A DNA stretch of 64,000 nucleotides from Pseudoalteromonas marina (GCF_000238335.3 NZ_AHCB03000005.1:372001-436000); one strand, 5' to 3'. Positions 48,792 to 58,971 are shown, numbered from the stretch's first letter. Notes: generated by a model not told the origin, from the sequence alone. Numbers and translations: made by a program.

Positions 48792-49052
48792 ATGGAATTA
48801 AATTATTTTTATATTGGGTTTGGTGTCATTGTATTACTGAATCTCATTGTTAGCGTTCTTTTGATAAAGCGCGATGATTTAGAGGTTTTTCAAAAAGTAG
48901 TGCAAGTCATATTAGTCTGGTTAATTCCGTTGTTTGCTGCGGTTGGTTTGTGGTTGTTTTATCGCTCACAGGATAAGCCCAAAAGCATACCTAAAAGCTT
49001 TGGTGGAGGAACTTCCTCTGGTACGAACACACACAATGGAAGCGGGTTATAA
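48792..49052 (+). CDS. Small two-helix membrane protein
   Basis: The 86-residue product has two membrane helices (FGVIVLLNLIVSVLLI and VILVWLIPLFAAVGLWLF) with a short basic loop between them and a Ser/Thr/Gly-rich polar tail. The layout resembles the PLD-nuclease N-terminal domain (PLDc_N) family seen as short standalone proteins. No function can be assigned. It follows the SIMPL gene closely. Confidence 0.62.
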   Translation: MELNYFYIGFGVIVLLNLIVSVLLIKRDDLEVFQKVVQVILVWLIPLFAAVGLWLFYRSQDKPKSIPKSFGGGTSSGTNTHNGSGL

Positions 49053-49217
49053 GCAAATTTTAACGTGTATACTTTAATGCTATGTGGGGATTTTCAACGT
49101 TAATTTAAAGTTTCTAATCGTCCCCTCTTATAATCAGGCGCAAGGTCGATTACAATACAACCATCTAAAAGGCACATAGCCTTTATCTGCACGCTAAAAG
49201 AGTGGATTTTATATTTC

Positions 49218-50234
49218 ATGGCAATCAAACTTGCAATTAATGGTTTTGGTCGTATTGGTCGAAATATTGTCCGCGCGTTGTACGAGTCAGGTTTGAGCGA
49301 CGAAATTAAAATTGTTGCCATTAACGAACTGGCTGACCCTGAAGCTATTGCTCATTTATTAAAATACGACACGTCCCACGGTCGTTTTTCTTTTCCTGTA
49401 AAACTTGGTGAAGACACCATTAGTGTTGCAGGCGATACTATTGCACTTTTTTGTGAAGAAAACCCAGTAGAATTACCTTGGCAAACCCTTGATGTAGATG
49501 TGGTACTTGAATGTACTGGTGTTTATCATTCGCGTGAGCATGCACAGTTACACATTACAGCGGGCGCCAAAAAGGTGTTGTTTTCACATCCGGCTGATAA
49601 CGACGTAGATGCCACAATTGTTTATGGCATAAACGACGATGAGCTTAAAAGCGAGCATACTATTGTATCTAACGGCTCGTGTACCACAAACTGTGTAGTG
49701 CCAGTAATAAAAGTATTAGACGATGCCTTTGGTATTGAGTCGGGTGCTATTACCACTATTCATGCATCGATGAACGATCAACAAGTGATTGACGCGTACC
49801 ATCATGATTTACGCCGTACCCGCGCTGCGAGTCAGTCTATTATTCCGGTAGATACAAAACTTGCCCGCGGTATAGACCGCATATTACCTAAATTTGAAGG
49901 TCGCTTTGAGGCCATAGCTGTTCGCGTTCCAACAATTAATGTAACGGCTATGGATTTAAGTGTAACGGTTAATGCCGATGTAGATTTAAAGGCCGTTAAT
50001 AATGCACTTAAAGCTCAAGCAAAAGATAGACTCGAAGGTATTTTAAGCTACACCGAAGAGCCGCTTGTATCAGTTGATTTTAATCACGATCCACATTCTT
50101 GTATTATTGATGGCACACAGACACGAGTTAGTCACAAACGGCTGATAAAGTTACTTGTTTGGTGTGATAATGAGTGGGGATTTGCAAATCGTATGCTCGA
50201 TACAGCGCGTGCGATGGTTGCAGTAACTCAGTAA
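49218..50234 (+). CDS. epd: D-erythrose-4-phosphate dehydrogenase
   Basis: The 338-residue protein has the GAPDH-type NAD fold ([18 protein letters not shown]) and the catalytic cysteine in SNGSCTTNC near residue 155 with a His downstream. Features shared with E. coli Epd and not with GapA include [45 protein letters not shown] and [18 protein letters not shown]. It oxidises erythrose-4-phosphate to 4-phosphoerythronate for pyridoxal-5-phosphate synthesis. The gene order epd-pgk-fba matches many gammaproteobacteria. A TATAAT box is seen at 49129-49134, 84 bases before the start. Confidence 0.93.
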   Translation: MAIKLAINGFGRIGRNIVRALYESGLSDEIKIVAINELADPEAIAHLLKYDTSHGRFSFPVKLGEDTISVAGDTIALFCEENPVELPWQTLDVDVVLECTGVYHSREHAQLHITAGAKKVLFSHPADNDVDATIVYGINDDELKSEHTIVSNGSCTTNCVVPVIKVLDDAFGIESGAITTIHASMNDQQVIDAYHHDLRRTRAASQSIIPVDTKLARGIDRILPKFEGRFEAIAVRVPTINVTAMDLSVTVNADVDLKAVNNALKAQAKDRLEGILSYTEEPLVSVDFNHDPHSCIIDGTQTRVSHKRLIKLLVWCDNEWGFANRMLDTARAMVAVTQ

Positions 50235-50302
50235 CTTTTTATATTACTATAATAATTTAAACGTATTTTTCAGGTTCAGTATCGTTAACTAAGGAGATAT
50301 TC

Positions 50303-51478
50303 ATGTCGGTCATAAAAATGGCAGATTTAGATTTAAACGGCAAACGCGTATTAATTCGTGAAGATTTAAATGTACCAGTTAAAGCAGGTAAAGTGACGTC
50401 AGATGCGCGTATTCGTGCTGCACTACCTACTATTAAATTAGCCCTTGAGAAAGGCGCTAAAGTAATGGTTATGTCACACCTTGGCCGTCCTACGGAAGGG
50501 GAATACAACGAAGAATATTCGCTCGCCCCTGTAGCTGATTACCTAAACGATGCGCTAGCGCAAACAGTACGTCTTGAAAAAGACTACTTAAATGGCGTAG
50601 ATGTAGCTGATAACGAAGTGGTTGTATTTGAAAACGTGCGCTTTAATAAAGGCGAGAAGAAAAACGACGAAGCGTTATCAAAACAACTTGCAGCATTATG
50701 TGACGTATACGTAATGGATGCCTTTGGTACAGCTCACCGCGCACAAGCGTCTACTCATGGTGTTGGTTTATTTGCTGATGTTGCCTGTGCAGGCCCATTA
50801 CTATCGGCTGAACTTGAAGCATTAGGAAAAGCACTTGATAATCCAGCTCGCCCATTAGTGGCTATTGTGGGTGGTTCAAAAGTTTCGACTAAACTAACTG
50901 TACTAGATTCACTGTCTAAAATTGTTGACCAGCTAGTAACTGGCGGCGGTATTGCTAATACGTTTATTGCAGCTGCAGGCAATCCGGTAGGTAAATCACT
51001 TTTTGAAGCTGATTTAATGGATGAAGCAAATCGTTTATGTGCAGCAGCGAAGGCAAACGATGGTGAAATTCCAGTTCCTACGGATGTAGTGGTAGGTAAT
51101 GAGTTTTCAGAGTCAGCAGTTGCTACGCTTAAAGATGTAAGCGAAGTGACTAGCGACGATATGATTTTTGATATTGGCCCAGATACCGCCAGCCAACTTG
51201 CTAAAATTATTGCAAATGCAGGCACGGTAGTATGGAATGGTCCTGTAGGTGTATTTGAGTTTGATCAGTTTGGCAACGGCACACGTGCTATTGCTCAAGC
51301 AATTGCTAATTCAAACGCATTTTCAATTGCGGGTGGCGGTGATACTTTAGCCGCAATTGATAAATACGGCATAGCCGATAAAGTTTCTTACATTTCTACC
51401 GGTGGTGGTGCGTTCTTAGAGTTTTTAGAAGGCAAAAAACTTCCAGCAGTAGAAATGCTAGAGTCGCGCGCTAAATAA
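50303..51478 (+). CDS. pgk: Phosphoglycerate kinase
   Basis: The 391-residue enzyme transfers phosphate between 1,3-bisphosphoglycerate and ADP in glycolysis. The family signature [14 protein letters not shown] is near the start, with [36 protein letters not shown] and the nucleotide-binding end [11 protein letters not shown] ... AGGGDTLAA ... [14 protein letters not shown] perfect AAGGAGAT stands before the ATG. It is the second gene of epd-pgk-fba. Confidence 0.97.
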   Translation: MSVIKMADLDLNGKRVLIREDLNVPVKAGKVTSDARIRAALPTIKLALEKGAKVMVMSHLGRPTEGEYNEEYSLAPVADYLNDALAQTVRLEKDYLNGVDVADNEVVVFENVRFNKGEKKNDEALSKQLAALCDVYVMDAFGTAHRAQASTHGVGLFADVACAGPLLSAELEALGKALDNPARPLVAIVGGSKVSTKLTVLDSLSKIVDQLVTGGGIANTFIAAAGNPVGKSLFEADLMDEANRLCAAAKANDGEIPVPTDVVVGNEFSESAVATLKDVSEVTSDDMIFDIGPDTASQLAKIIANAGTVVWNGPVGVFEFDQFGNGTRAIAQAIANSNAFSIAGGGDTLAAIDKYGIADKVSYISTGGGAFLEFLEGKKLPAVEMLESRAK

Positions 51479-51496
51479 ATTTATTTAGCCGTGTAA

Positions 51497-51558
51497 GGTG
51501 AGGGGAAACCCTCGCCGACAATTAGTTATTAAATACCTCTCACCCTAATTTAATAACT
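51497..51558 (+). other. Two hairpins in the pgk-fba spacer that can pair alternatively
   Basis: GGTGAGGG and CCCTCGCC pair around GAAA (51497-51516). A second stem of AGTTATTAAAT (51524-51534) and ATTTAATAACT (51548-51558) follows. The loop of the second contains CCTCTCACC, which could pair with the 5' side of the first (GGTGAGGGG, one mismatch). No T run follows, so neither is a typical terminator; RNA processing or attenuation between pgk and fba is possible. Confidence 0.4.
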
Positions 51559-51679
51559 GATTTTGACGTAATTTTACTGCTGAGCAGTGATTTTTCGTGG
51601 TGTTATTTAAACGCCAAACTAACATATCCGTTCAAACTAGATGGCAGTGAAATGCTATCGATAAATTGGAGAATACCCA

Positions 51680-52744
51680 ATGGCTTTAATCAGTATGCGA
51701 CAACTTTTAGATCATGCAGCTGAGCATGGTTACGGCGTCCCCGCTTTTAACGTGAATAACCAAGAGCAAATGCGCGCAATAATGGAAGCGGCTGACAAAA
51801 CAAACAGCCCAGTAATCGTTCAAGGATCAGCGGGCGCACGTGCTTACGCCGGTGCACCATTTATTCGCCATATGATTTTAGCAGCCGTTGAAGAGTGGCC
51901 ACATATCCCTGTCGTAATGCATCAAGATCACGGCACCTCACCGGGTGTTTGTCAGCGTTCAATCCAACTTGGTTTTTCATCAGTAATGATGGATGGCTCG
52001 TTAATGAGCGATGGTAAAACGCCTTCAAGCTATGAATACAACGTTGAAGTTACTCGCGAAACCGTTGCTATGGCACATGCCTGTGGCGTATCGGTTGAGG
52101 GCGAGTTAGGTGTATTAGGTTCACTTGAAACGGGTGAAGCGGGCGAAGAAGATGGTGTAGGCGCAGAAGGTAAATTAACAACTGATCAAATGCTAACTGA
52201 TCCTGAAGAGGCCGCTGACTTTGTAAATAAAACCCATGTTGATGCGCTTGCGATTGCATGTGGTACATCTCACGGGGCTTACAAATTTACGCGCCCACCA
52301 ACAGATGATATTTTAGCAATTGATCGCATTAAAGCCATTCACGCACGTATTCCTAACACGCATTTAGTAATGCATGGATCGTCGTCGGTACCACAAGAAT
52401 GGTTAGAGATCATAAACCAGTACGGTGGCGAAATTCCTGAAACCTACGGTGTACCAGTTGAGCAAATTGTTGAAGGTATTAAGCATGGTGTTCGTAAAGT
52501 AAATATTGATACCGATTTACGTTTAGCGTCTACCGGTGCTATTCGTCGTCATATGGCGCTTAACCCATCTAACTTTGATCCACGTAAATACCTAGCAGAA
52601 GCTACAAAAGCGATGACAGAGATTTGTGTTGCGCGTTACAACTCGTTTGGAACGGCAGGACAGGCTGGTAAAATTAAACCAATTTCTCTTGATGACATGC
52701 ACCTTAAGTACTTAAGCGGCGAGTTAGCACCACAGGTTAAATAA
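51680..52744 (+). CDS. fba: Fructose-bisphosphate aldolase, class II
   Basis: The 354-residue zinc-dependent aldolase interconverts fructose-1,6-bisphosphate and the two triose phosphates. It has the class II features: [19 protein letters not shown], zinc-binding [47 protein letters not shown] and [15 protein letters not shown]. It ends the epd-pgk-fba group; the 201-base spacer before it may hold its own promoter or processing signals. TTGGAGA precedes the ATG. Confidence 0.96.
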   Translation: MALISMRQLLDHAAEHGYGVPAFNVNNQEQMRAIMEAADKTNSPVIVQGSAGARAYAGAPFIRHMILAAVEEWPHIPVVMHQDHGTSPGVCQRSIQLGFSSVMMDGSLMSDGKTPSSYEYNVEVTRETVAMAHACGVSVEGELGVLGSLETGEAGEEDGVGAEGKLTTDQMLTDPEEAADFVNKTHVDALAIACGTSHGAYKFTRPPTDDILAIDRIKAIHARIPNTHLVMHGSSSVPQEWLEIINQYGGEIPETYGVPVEQIVEGIKHGVRKVNIDTDLRLASTGAIRRHMALNPSNFDPRKYLAEATKAMTEICVARYNSFGTAGQAGKIKPISLDDMHLKYLSGELAPQVK

Positions 52745-52770
52745 TCGATCGATTAAACAGATCAATGTGT

Positions 52771-52803
52771 AAAGGCCAGTAATATTATTACTGGCTTTTT
52801 TAT
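52771..52803 (+). terminator. Terminator of the epd-pgk-fba group
   Basis: GCCAGTAAT and ATTACTGGC pair around a three-base loop and are followed by TTTTTTA. Confidence 0.88.
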
Positions 52804-52878
52804 TGCCTGCCAATAGCAGATCATGCAATTACCAACGGTATTAATTGGGATCACTCATTTACTAACACAGGTTGTTTT

Positions 52879-53116
52879 GGATCATTGCTTTACTAAGTAA
52901 ACGTAATTTTTAGCTTTATTTAGCATTAAAAATAATCTGATCTTTTTTTATTTGTACAAACAATCAACAGCTTAACTTTTTGAGTAGGTAGAGTATTGAT
53001 CTCAACATTGATCGCCTTAGTAAAAATCTGATCTTTAAAGTGAAGCTTAGTAAAATCCAGATCTATTAAAAGCTAAGTAAATACAAACAAAGTCAGACTT
53101 AGTAAAGCAATGATCT
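52879..53116. repeat. Four copies of a 19-base CTTAGTAAA...GATC(T/C) motif upstream of phoB
   Basis: Direct copies begin at 53016, 53046 and 53098; each starts CTTAGTAAA and ends GATCT with a variable five-base middle. A fourth copy, on the other strand at 52879-52897, is the exact reverse complement of the 53098 copy over 18 bases. The surrounding 588-base gap (52745-53332) is very AT-rich and has no gene. These could be binding sites, or a decayed mobile repeat with one end at each inverted copy. Confidence 0.55.
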
Positions 53117-53263
53117 GAGTATTCGATCATATTTAAAGTTTAGTTTTTGTAAGTACTAAAAATGTCTTTATTCAATTTTTAAAATATATAAATTTGTGAC
53201 AGGAGTGAGATTTTTATTATTAATTTGGCTTTTTTTTACCCCGATTTTAATTTACACGTTACA

Positions 53264-53281
53264 CTTTCATAAAAATGTAAT
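53264..53281 (+). promoter_or_regulatory. Weak PHO box upstream of phoB
   Basis: CTTTCAT-aaaa-ATGTAAT has the 7-4-7 spacing of a PHO box, each half one base away from TGTCAT. It lies 52 bases before phoB and would allow autoregulation. Confidence 0.45.
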
Positions 53282-53332
53282 ACTTAGTCATAATAATGAA
53301 AACTTATTCGATAGCTTAAGAGATAAATTGGA

Positions 53333-54022
53333 ATGTCACGTAAAGTACTAGTCGTAGACGACGAAGCGCCTATCAGAGAGATGCTTGTTTTTGTATTAGA
53401 GCAAAATGGATTTCAGGCAATTGAAGCTGAAGATTATGATTCTGCTATTGCTGCAATGGTTGAGCCTTACCCTGATATGGTATTGCTTGATTGGATGTTG
53501 CCTGGCGGAAGCGGTATTCAAATTGCTAAAAAGTTTAAGCAAAACGAACACACGCGCCAAATACCTATTATTATGCTTACAGCTCGCGGTGAAGAAGAAG
53601 ACAAAGTACGCGGCTTAGAAGTAGGCGCTGACGACTACGTAACTAAACCGTTTTCGCCAAAAGAATTAATGGCGCGTATTAAAGCGGTTATTCGTCGCGT
53701 GTCGCCAACCTCTTTAGAAGAAGCAATTGAAGTGCATGGCTTACGCTTAGATCCTATTTCTCATCGTGTTACTTCTGAAGGAAATGAGCTTGATATGGGC
53801 CCTACAGAGTTTAGGCTCCTTCACTTTTTCATGACTCACCCTGAACGGGTTTACAGCCGTGAACAATTGTTAGATCATGTGTGGGGAACCAATGTGTATG
53901 TGGAAGACCGTACTGTTGATGTTCATATTCGCCGTTTACGCAAAGCAATTGGCCCGTTAGGACACGATCGTTTGGTTCAGACCGTGCGTGGTGCAGGGTA
54001 CCGTTTTTCAAGTAAACTATAA
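53333..54022 (+). CDS. phoB: Phosphate response regulator PhoB
   Basis: The 229-residue OmpR-family regulator has an N-terminal receiver domain with the acidic pocket at VVDDE, the phosphorylated Asp53 in [11 protein letters not shown] and the conserved Lys in [10 protein letters not shown], and a C-terminal winged-helix DNA-binding domain ([38 protein letters not shown]). The [11 protein letters not shown] stretch and length are characteristic of PhoB. It activates phosphate-starvation genes at PHO boxes, of which clear examples lie before pstS here. phoR follows 60 bases downstream. Confidence 0.95.
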   Translation: MSRKVLVVDDEAPIREMLVFVLEQNGFQAIEAEDYDSAIAAMVEPYPDMVLLDWMLPGGSGIQIAKKFKQNEHTRQIPIIMLTARGEEEDKVRGLEVGADDYVTKPFSPKELMARIKAVIRRVSPTSLEEAIEVHGLRLDPISHRVTSEGNELDMGPTEFRLLHFFMTHPERVYSREQLLDHVWGTNVYVEDRTVDVHIRRLRKAIGPLGHDRLVQTVRGAGYRFSSKL

Positions 54023-54082
54023 CCTACTTAAACACCAGCTTAGTTTTATACGTGTATAACTACTCTAAGGTAAAGTGAGTGT

Positions 54083-55414
54083 ATGTATCGAGTTGTTAAT
54101 AAGCAGGCGTTAATAAAACGTCTGTTTATCTATTTTTTACCCTTACTATTAATTGGTGTGCTAGTTGGCGCACCTTTTTTGCTTTTATTTTTAGGCTCTT
54201 TTTCACTTCTTGTTTGGCATTATCATCAATTATACCGTTTAAGCGATTGGCTTTTAAATCAGCGCAGTTTTAACCCCCCTGAAGGCGAAGGTGCATGGGA
54301 GCAAGTGTTTGAAGGCATTTACCACCTACAACACCGTAACCGAAAAAAACGAAATGAATTGGCCGATTTAATTAGGCGATTTCGTGATGGGGCCGAAGCG
54401 GTACCCGATGCTGTTATTGTGCTTCAAACCGATTTAAGCATTGTGTGGTGCAATCAGCTAGCGCTTAAGGTACTAGGGCTGCAGTGGCCTACCGATCATG
54501 GGCAGCGCTTAGATAACTTAATACGCGAACCTAAGTTTGCAAAATATATGCACAAAGGTAATTTTGACGAAGCACTAGAACTTGATAATGGCCATGCTAT
54601 TGAACAAGTGCTTGAGTTTAGGGTAATGCCCTATGCAACTACGCAGTTAATGGTTGTGGTGCGTGACGTAACCCGTTTAAAGCAGCTTGAACAAATGCGT
54701 AAAGATTTTGTTGCCAATGTATCGCATGAGCTGCGTACGCCGCTTACGGTGGTTACAGGCTACCTTGAAATGATGGACAGCGACAACTTACCGCCTCCTG
54801 CAATGTGGAATAAAGCACAATCTACCATGCTTGAGCAGTGTAAACGTATGGACAGTTTGGTCAGCCAGTTATTATCCCTTTCCCGAATAGAAGGTTCGCG
54901 CCGACAAGATAACGATAAAGCGATTAATGTACCTCAGTTACTTGGTTATATTCAAACAGAAGCCCAGTCTATTAATCAAGACAAAGGCCACGAATTACTC
55001 TTTGATATAGATAACACACTCGACATAAAAGGCTCTGAAGATGAGCTGCGTAGTGCGTTTTCTAATTTAGTCTTTAACGCTATTTATTACACTAAACCTG
55101 GCGGAAAAATACAGGTTAGCTGGCTTCGTAAAAATAATACCGCTTGTTTTACTGTTGTTGATAACGGTGATGGCATTGCTGCAGAACATATTAATCGGCT
55201 GACTGAGCGGTTTTATCGTGTGGATAAAGCACGAAGCAGAACCACAGGAGGGTCTGGTTTAGGCTTGGCAATTACAAAACATGTGTTAACACGCCACGAT
55301 AGTAAATTAAATATCACCAGTGAAGTTGGAAAGGGGTCTTGTTTTTCTTTTTGTTTTTCAATAGATAAGATCGTTGAACCCCAAAATAAACAACAAGTTT
55401 TGGTAAAGTCATAA
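54083..55414 (+). CDS. phoR: Phosphate sensor histidine kinase PhoR
   Basis: The 443-residue kinase has two N-terminal membrane helices (residues about 15-50), a PAS domain (DAVIVLQTDLSIVWCNQLAL), a HisKA domain with the phosphorylated His in DFVANVSHELRTPLTVVTGY, and an HATPase (NLVFNAIYYTKPGG, VVDNGDGI, GGSGLGLAITKHVL). PhoR phosphorylates PhoB under phosphate limitation through the PstSCAB-PhoU complex; pstCAB and phoU are not in this window. Its stop codon lies inside the first PHO half-site of pstS. Confidence 0.93.
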   Translation: MYRVVNKQALIKRLFIYFLPLLLIGVLVGAPFLLLFLGSFSLLVWHYHQLYRLSDWLLNQRSFNPPEGEGAWEQVFEGIYHLQHRNRKKRNELADLIRRFRDGAEAVPDAVIVLQTDLSIVWCNQLALKVLGLQWPTDHGQRLDNLIREPKFAKYMHKGNFDEALELDNGHAIEQVLEFRVMPYATTQLMVVVRDVTRLKQLEQMRKDFVANVSHELRTPLTVVTGYLEMMDSDNLPPPAMWNKAQSTMLEQCKRMDSLVSQLLSLSRIEGSRRQDNDKAINVPQLLGYIQTEAQSINQDKGHELLFDIDNTLDIKGSEDELRSAFSNLVFNAIYYTKPGGKIQVSWLRKNNTACFTVVDNGDGIAAEHINRLTERFYRVDKARSRTTGGSGLGLAITKHVLTRHDSKLNITSEVGKGSCFSFCFSIDKIVEPQNKQQVLVKS

Positions 55415-55445
55415 AAGTGTCATTTAAGAGTCATATCATTGTCAT
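55406..55445 (+). promoter_or_regulatory. Tandem PHO boxes before pstS, four 11-base-phased half-sites
   Basis: AAGTCAT-aaaa-GTGTCAT-ttaa-GAGTCAT-atca-TTGTCAT gives four half-sites with exact 11-base period, matching the PhoB consensus (TGTCAT halves separated by four bases). The first half-site covers the last codons of phoR, including part of its TAA. Strong PhoB-dependent induction of pstS is expected. Confidence 0.85.
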
Positions 55446-55504
55446 GTACTCACTTTAGAGTGGGCAGCAGTTAGAAAATGGGACGAACAAATCGGAGAAC
55501 CCAC

Positions 55505-56473
55505 ATGAAATTTAAAAATTTAGTTGCCGCAATGGGTGTGGCTGTTACAACTTTCGTATCTGCTCAAGCAGTGGCTTTAGATCAAGACATTCCTGAGTAT
55601 CAAAAAATCAGCGGCGTATCAGGCAACTTTTCATCAGTAGGTTCTGACACTTTAGCTAACATGATGACGTTTTGGGCTGAAGAGTACAAACGTATTTACC
55701 CAAATGTAAACATTCAAATTCAAGCGGCAGGTTCTTCTACAGCGCCTCCAGCATTAACCGAAGGTACTGCTAACCTAGGTCCAATGAGTCGCGCAATGAA
55801 ATCAAAAGAAATCGAAGCGTTTGAAAAACGTTACGGTTACAAGCCAACAGCAGTTCGCGTGGCTATTGATGCACTTGCTGTTTATGTACACAAAGATAAC
55901 CCAATTGAAGGTCTTCGTATTGACCAAGTTGACGCTATTTTCTCATCAACTCGTAAGTGTGGTGCGTCAGAGCAAGTTAACCGTTGGAGCGATGTTGGCC
56001 TTGAAGGTAGCTGGGCAGCACGCGACATTCAATTATACGGACGTAACTCTGTATCAGGTACTTACGGTTACTTTAAGAAAAAAGCACTGTGTAAAGGTGA
56101 CTTCCGTAATAACGTAAATGAACAGCCGGGTTCTGCATCTGTAGTACAATCAATTTCGTCTTCACTGAACGCAATTGGCTACTCAGGTATTGGTTACAAA
56201 ACGTCAGGCGTACGTACTGTTCCATTATCTAAAAAAGGCACTAACTTTGTAGATGCAACACTTGATAACGTTGCGCAAGGTAAATACCCACTTTCTCGCT
56301 TTTTATACGTGTACGTTAACAAGCACCCAAATAAAGCATTGTCTCCGATGGAAGCTGAATTCTTAAAAATGATTCTTTCAAAAGACGGCCAACAAATTGT
56401 AGAAAAAGATGGTTATGTTCCTCTTTCTGCAAAGCTAGTTGAAGTAGAGCTTAAAAAGCTAGGTTTAAAATAA
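55505..56473 (+). CDS. Phosphate-binding protein of the PstS family
   Basis: The 322-residue product has a signal peptide ([21 protein letters not shown]). The mature protein has the PstS fold: [43 protein letters not shown], an Asp-rich hinge and [12 protein letters not shown], where Ser/Thr, Arg and Gly bind phosphate. Two of the Cys residues (STRKCGASE and KALCKGD) could form a disulfide. It is a periplasmic phosphate receptor. I chose the ATG at 55505 because it follows a GGAGA and starts the signal peptide directly. No pst permease genes follow; a terminator does. Confidence 0.88.
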   Translation: MKFKNLVAAMGVAVTTFVSAQAVALDQDIPEYQKISGVSGNFSSVGSDTLANMMTFWAEEYKRIYPNVNIQIQAAGSSTAPPALTEGTANLGPMSRAMKSKEIEAFEKRYGYKPTAVRVAIDALAVYVHKDNPIEGLRIDQVDAIFSSTRKCGASEQVNRWSDVGLEGSWAARDIQLYGRNSVSGTYGYFKKKALCKGDFRNNVNEQPGSASVVQSISSSLNAIGYSGIGYKTSGVRTVPLSKKGTNFVDATLDNVAQGKYPLSRFLYVYVNKHPNKALSPMEAEFLKMILSKDGQQIVEKDGYVPLSAKLVEVELKKLGLK

Positions 56474-56487
56474 TAAACCTAAGCAAT

Positions 56488-56515
56488 AAAAAACCGCTCA
56501 TTGAGCGGTTTTTTT
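56488..56515 (+). terminator. Terminator of pstS
   Basis: AACCGCTC and GAGCGGTT form a stem followed by seven T, 15 bases past the stop. The A run on the left also suits the convergent lipoprotein gene. Confidence 0.88.
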
Positions 56516-56542
56516 GTGCTTAAAATTAAACATTTTAGGGAA

Positions 56543-56779
56543 TTAAATACCACCTAACTTTTCAGCACGTGCTTTACATTGGTTGTATGTTTCTACACAT
56601 TTAGCAGAACACACCTGTTGCTTAAGCCCTTCAGCTGTTGTTTGTTGCTCGCAGGTGCTTTCGCAACGAAAGTTTTGTTGAGCACATTGGTTCATCTCGG
56701 CATTTTCAACATGGTTTTGACAACCGGCTAAAACAGCTAAAGTGAGCGCAACTACGCTTGTTTTTATTAATATATGCAT
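56543..56779 (-). CDS. Small lipoprotein with symmetric twin CX3C cysteines
   Basis: The 78-residue protein has a signal peptide and lipobox (AVLAGC, Cys20). Six further cysteines at 32, 39, 43, 57, 61 and 68 give the spacing x6, x3, x13, x3, x6, which reads the same in both directions. This suggests a helical hairpin closed by disulfides between the two CX3C units, as in small Tim or CHCH proteins. Similarity to those eukaryotic families is of spacing only. The mature part is polar and rich in Gln, Glu and Lys. Periplasmic disulfide formation is expected. The function is unknown. It stands just downstream of the panC terminus on the same strand. Confidence 0.72.
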   Translation of the reverse strand: MHILIKTSVVALTLAVLAGCQNHVENAEMNQCAQQNFRCESTCEQQTTAEGLKQQVCSAKCVETYNQCKARAEKLGGI

Positions 56780-56807
56780 TTTTAATCCTTAAAGTAAGCT
56801 CAATAAA

Positions 56808-57656
56808 TTAAATGTCGACCTGCATGTTGTCAATTAATCTCACAGAGCCTAAAAAGGCGGCGGCTAAAATAACAAAATGGTTATCATCGAGTGTAGCAGT
56901 TTTTAAGGTATCTCGTTGAGCTATCTCAAAATAGTCTGGCTTTAAGCCTGCTTGCTCTAGGCTTTGTTTAGCATGTGCTTTAAGCGAAGTGAAATCTTTA
57001 TTACCTTGCTTAAGCTGCTCGGCACACTGGCCTAGCGCTTTAAATAAAGCAGTTGCTGTTGTTTTTTGCTCTGCTGATAGGTAGCCATTACGTGAGCTCA
57101 TAGCAAGCCCTGATACTTCACGCATGGTGGGTACACCAATAATTTCAACAGGCATAGATAGGTCGCGAGCCATCGTTTTAATCACTTGCAGTTGCTGAAA
57201 GTCTTTTTCACCAAAGCAAGCGTAGTCAGGTTGCACTAGGTTAAATAGCTTAGTCACAACAGTTGCAACGCCTTTAAAGTGCCCAGGGCGCGAACCACCA
57301 CAGTAACCAAGCGACACGCCTGGTACGTCAACAAAACTTTGCTCACCAAGCCCATTTGGATAAATTGTGCTTACACTTGGTGTAAATACAATATCAGTAC
57401 CTAATTCTGCAAGGCCTTGTTTGTCCTCTGATAATGTACGTGGGTAGTTATCTAAATCTTCGTTAGCGCCAAATTGCATTGGGTTTACAAAAATACTAAC
57501 AACCACTTTATCAGCTAAAGTTTTTGCTTTTTCAACGAGTGAAAAGTGTCCTCGGTGTAAATTGCCCATTGTTGGTACAAACGCCACACTCAAGCCCGCT
57601 TGTCGCCATGCTTTAATTTGACTACGTAATGATTTAATTTCAGTAATTGACTGCAT
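56808..57656 (-). CDS. panC: Pantothenate synthetase
   Basis: The 282-residue enzyme joins pantoate and beta-alanine using ATP, the last step of pantothenate synthesis. Signature features are [21 protein letters not shown] (HIGH-like site), [52 protein letters not shown] and MSSRNGYLS (KMSKS-like loop). The ATG shares one base with the stop of panB (TAATG), so the two are tightly coupled. Confidence 0.97.
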   Translation of the reverse strand: MQSITEIKSLRSQIKAWRQAGLSVAFVPTMGNLHRGHFSLVEKAKTLADKVVVSIFVNPMQFGANEDLDNYPRTLSEDKQGLAELGTDIVFTPSVSTIYPNGLGEQSFVDVPGVSLGYCGGSRPGHFKGVATVVTKLFNLVQPDYACFGEKDFQQLQVIKTMARDLSMPVEIIGVPTMREVSGLAMSSRNGYLSAEQKTTATALFKALGQCAEQLKQGNKDFTSLKAHAKQSLEQAGLKPDYFEIAQRDTLKTATLDDNHFVILAAAFLGSVRLIDNMQVDI

Positions 57657-58450
57657 TATTTAAACTCATGTTCAGCACTTGGAAAAGTGCCACTTTTTAC
57701 ATCGGTACAATATTTTTGAACGGCCGCTGGCATGTTGCCAGTTTCTAGTAAAAAGTTTTTTGAAAATTTTGGAATATAACCTGCCGAAATACCCACTAGG
57801 TCGTGCATTACTAGTATTTGACCGTCGGTCACATTACCAGCACCAATGCCAATGGTTGGAATACTAAGCGCATCAGTAATACGTTTTGCCAATGCACTCG
57901 GGATACACTCAAGTACTAATAATTGTGCGCCAGCGGCTTCCAGTGCTTTTGCATCATTAATCATTTTTTGTGCTTTGTCTTCTTCGCGGCCTTGGATTTT
58001 AAAGCCGCCAAATACGTGCACAGATTGAGGGGTAAGGCCTAAGTGCCCACACACAGGAATACCTTGTTGAGTAAGCGCTTTAATACTGTCGTAAAGCCAT
58101 TCGCCACCTTCAAGTTTAACCATGTTTGCACCAGCGCGCATAAGTTCTGCGGCATTTTTACAGGTGTCGTTAACGCTTGAATATGTCATAAATGGCATGT
58201 CAGCAATAACAAATAATTCACGGCTTCCTGCACGCACACAGCGCGTATGGTAAGCAATATCTTGGTTGGTTACGCCAAGCGTATCATCACCGCCTTGCAG
58301 CACCATACCTAATGAATCACCGACTAAAATAACGTTAACGCCATTATCATGAAATAACTTTGCAAAGCTTGCATCGTAAGCAGTTAATGCTGTGATTTTG
58401 TTATTTTCTGCTTTCATTTTATTTAAAGTAGAAACGGTTATTTTAGACAT
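57656..58450 (-). CDS. panB: 3-methyl-2-oxobutanoate hydroxymethyltransferase
   Basis: The 264-residue enzyme makes ketopantoate from alpha-ketoisovalerate and methylene-tetrahydrofolate. Conserved blocks are [65 protein letters not shown] and [10 protein letters not shown] chose the ATG at 58450, after GAGGAAT; the longer frame adds six residues. It precedes panC and follows folK. Confidence 0.96.
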   Translation of the reverse strand: MSKITVSTLNKMKAENNKITALTAYDASFAKLFHDNGVNVILVGDSLGMVLQGGDDTLGVTNQDIAYHTRCVRAGSRELFVIADMPFMTYSSVNDTCKNAAELMRAGANMVKLEGGEWLYDSIKALTQQGIPVCGHLGLTPQSVHVFGGFKIQGREEDKAQKMINDAKALEAAGAQLLVLECIPSALAKRITDALSIPTIGIGAGNVTDGQILVMHDLVGISAGYIPKFSKNFLLETGNMPAAVQKYCTDVKSGTFPSAEHEFK

Positions 58451-58481
58451 AATATTCCTCGCAGGCATAAGCCTTGGTTAA

Positions 58482-58967
58482 TTACAGAGGTAATTGTTGT
58501 AAGTCGTTGAGCGGTAAATTAGTTGCAATGGTTTTTAGTGCAATGCCGCTGGGTAAAATAAGTTCTGGCGCAAGTTCAAGCAACGGGTACACCACAAACT
58601 CGCGTTCGTTCAAGCCATAATGGGGCACAGTTAAGCGTGCAGTATTAATAATTTTATTACCAAACAAAAGGGTATCTATGTCTAGCGTTCGAGGACCCCA
58701 ACGTTCGGCTTTTCTAACACGGCCGTGCTCTAGTTCAATTTTTTGTGTTAAATCAAGTAGCTGTTCTGGTTCAAGATGGGTATTAATACATGCAACTGCG
58801 TTAATGTAGTCGGGTTGGTCTTGCGGTCCCATAGGTTTACTTGCGTAATAGTGAGACACGCTTACAAACTCGCTATGCGGCAGTTTTTTAAGTGCCGCAA
58901 TCGCGTTATCAAGCTGTTGTTTAGGCGAGTTTAAGTTAGCACCTAACCCTAAATAAACACGGTTCAT
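58482..58967 (-). CDS. folK: HPPK, hydroxymethyl-dihydropterin pyrophosphokinase
   Basis: The 161-residue folate-pathway enzyme transfers pyrophosphate from ATP to 6-hydroxymethyl-dihydropterin. It has the HPPK signature ERWGPRTLDIDTLLFG, with YLGLGANLNSPKQQL at the start and LTVPHYGLNEREFVVYPLLEL at the end. I chose the ATG at 58967, which gives the classical length; the open frame extends 21 codons into pcnB. The gene begins four bases after the pcnB stop. Confidence 0.95.
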   Translation of the reverse strand: MNRVYLGLGANLNSPKQQLDNAIAALKKLPHSEFVSVSHYYASKPMGPQDQPDYINAVACINTHLEPEQLLDLTQKIELEHGRVRKAERWGPRTLDIDTLLFGNKIINTARLTVPHYGLNEREFVVYPLLELAPELILPSGIALKTIATNLPLNDLQQLPL

Positions 58968-58971
58968 GTTA

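Noticed and set aside
49218..50234. Calling this gene gapA
   Set aside because: Sequence blocks and the epd-pgk-fba order match Epd; GapA has different residues at those blocks.
50755..51225. 156-residue minus-strand frame in pgk
   Set aside because: It overlaps the fully conserved pgk and is Ser/Ala/Thr-rich, as expected for a shadow frame.
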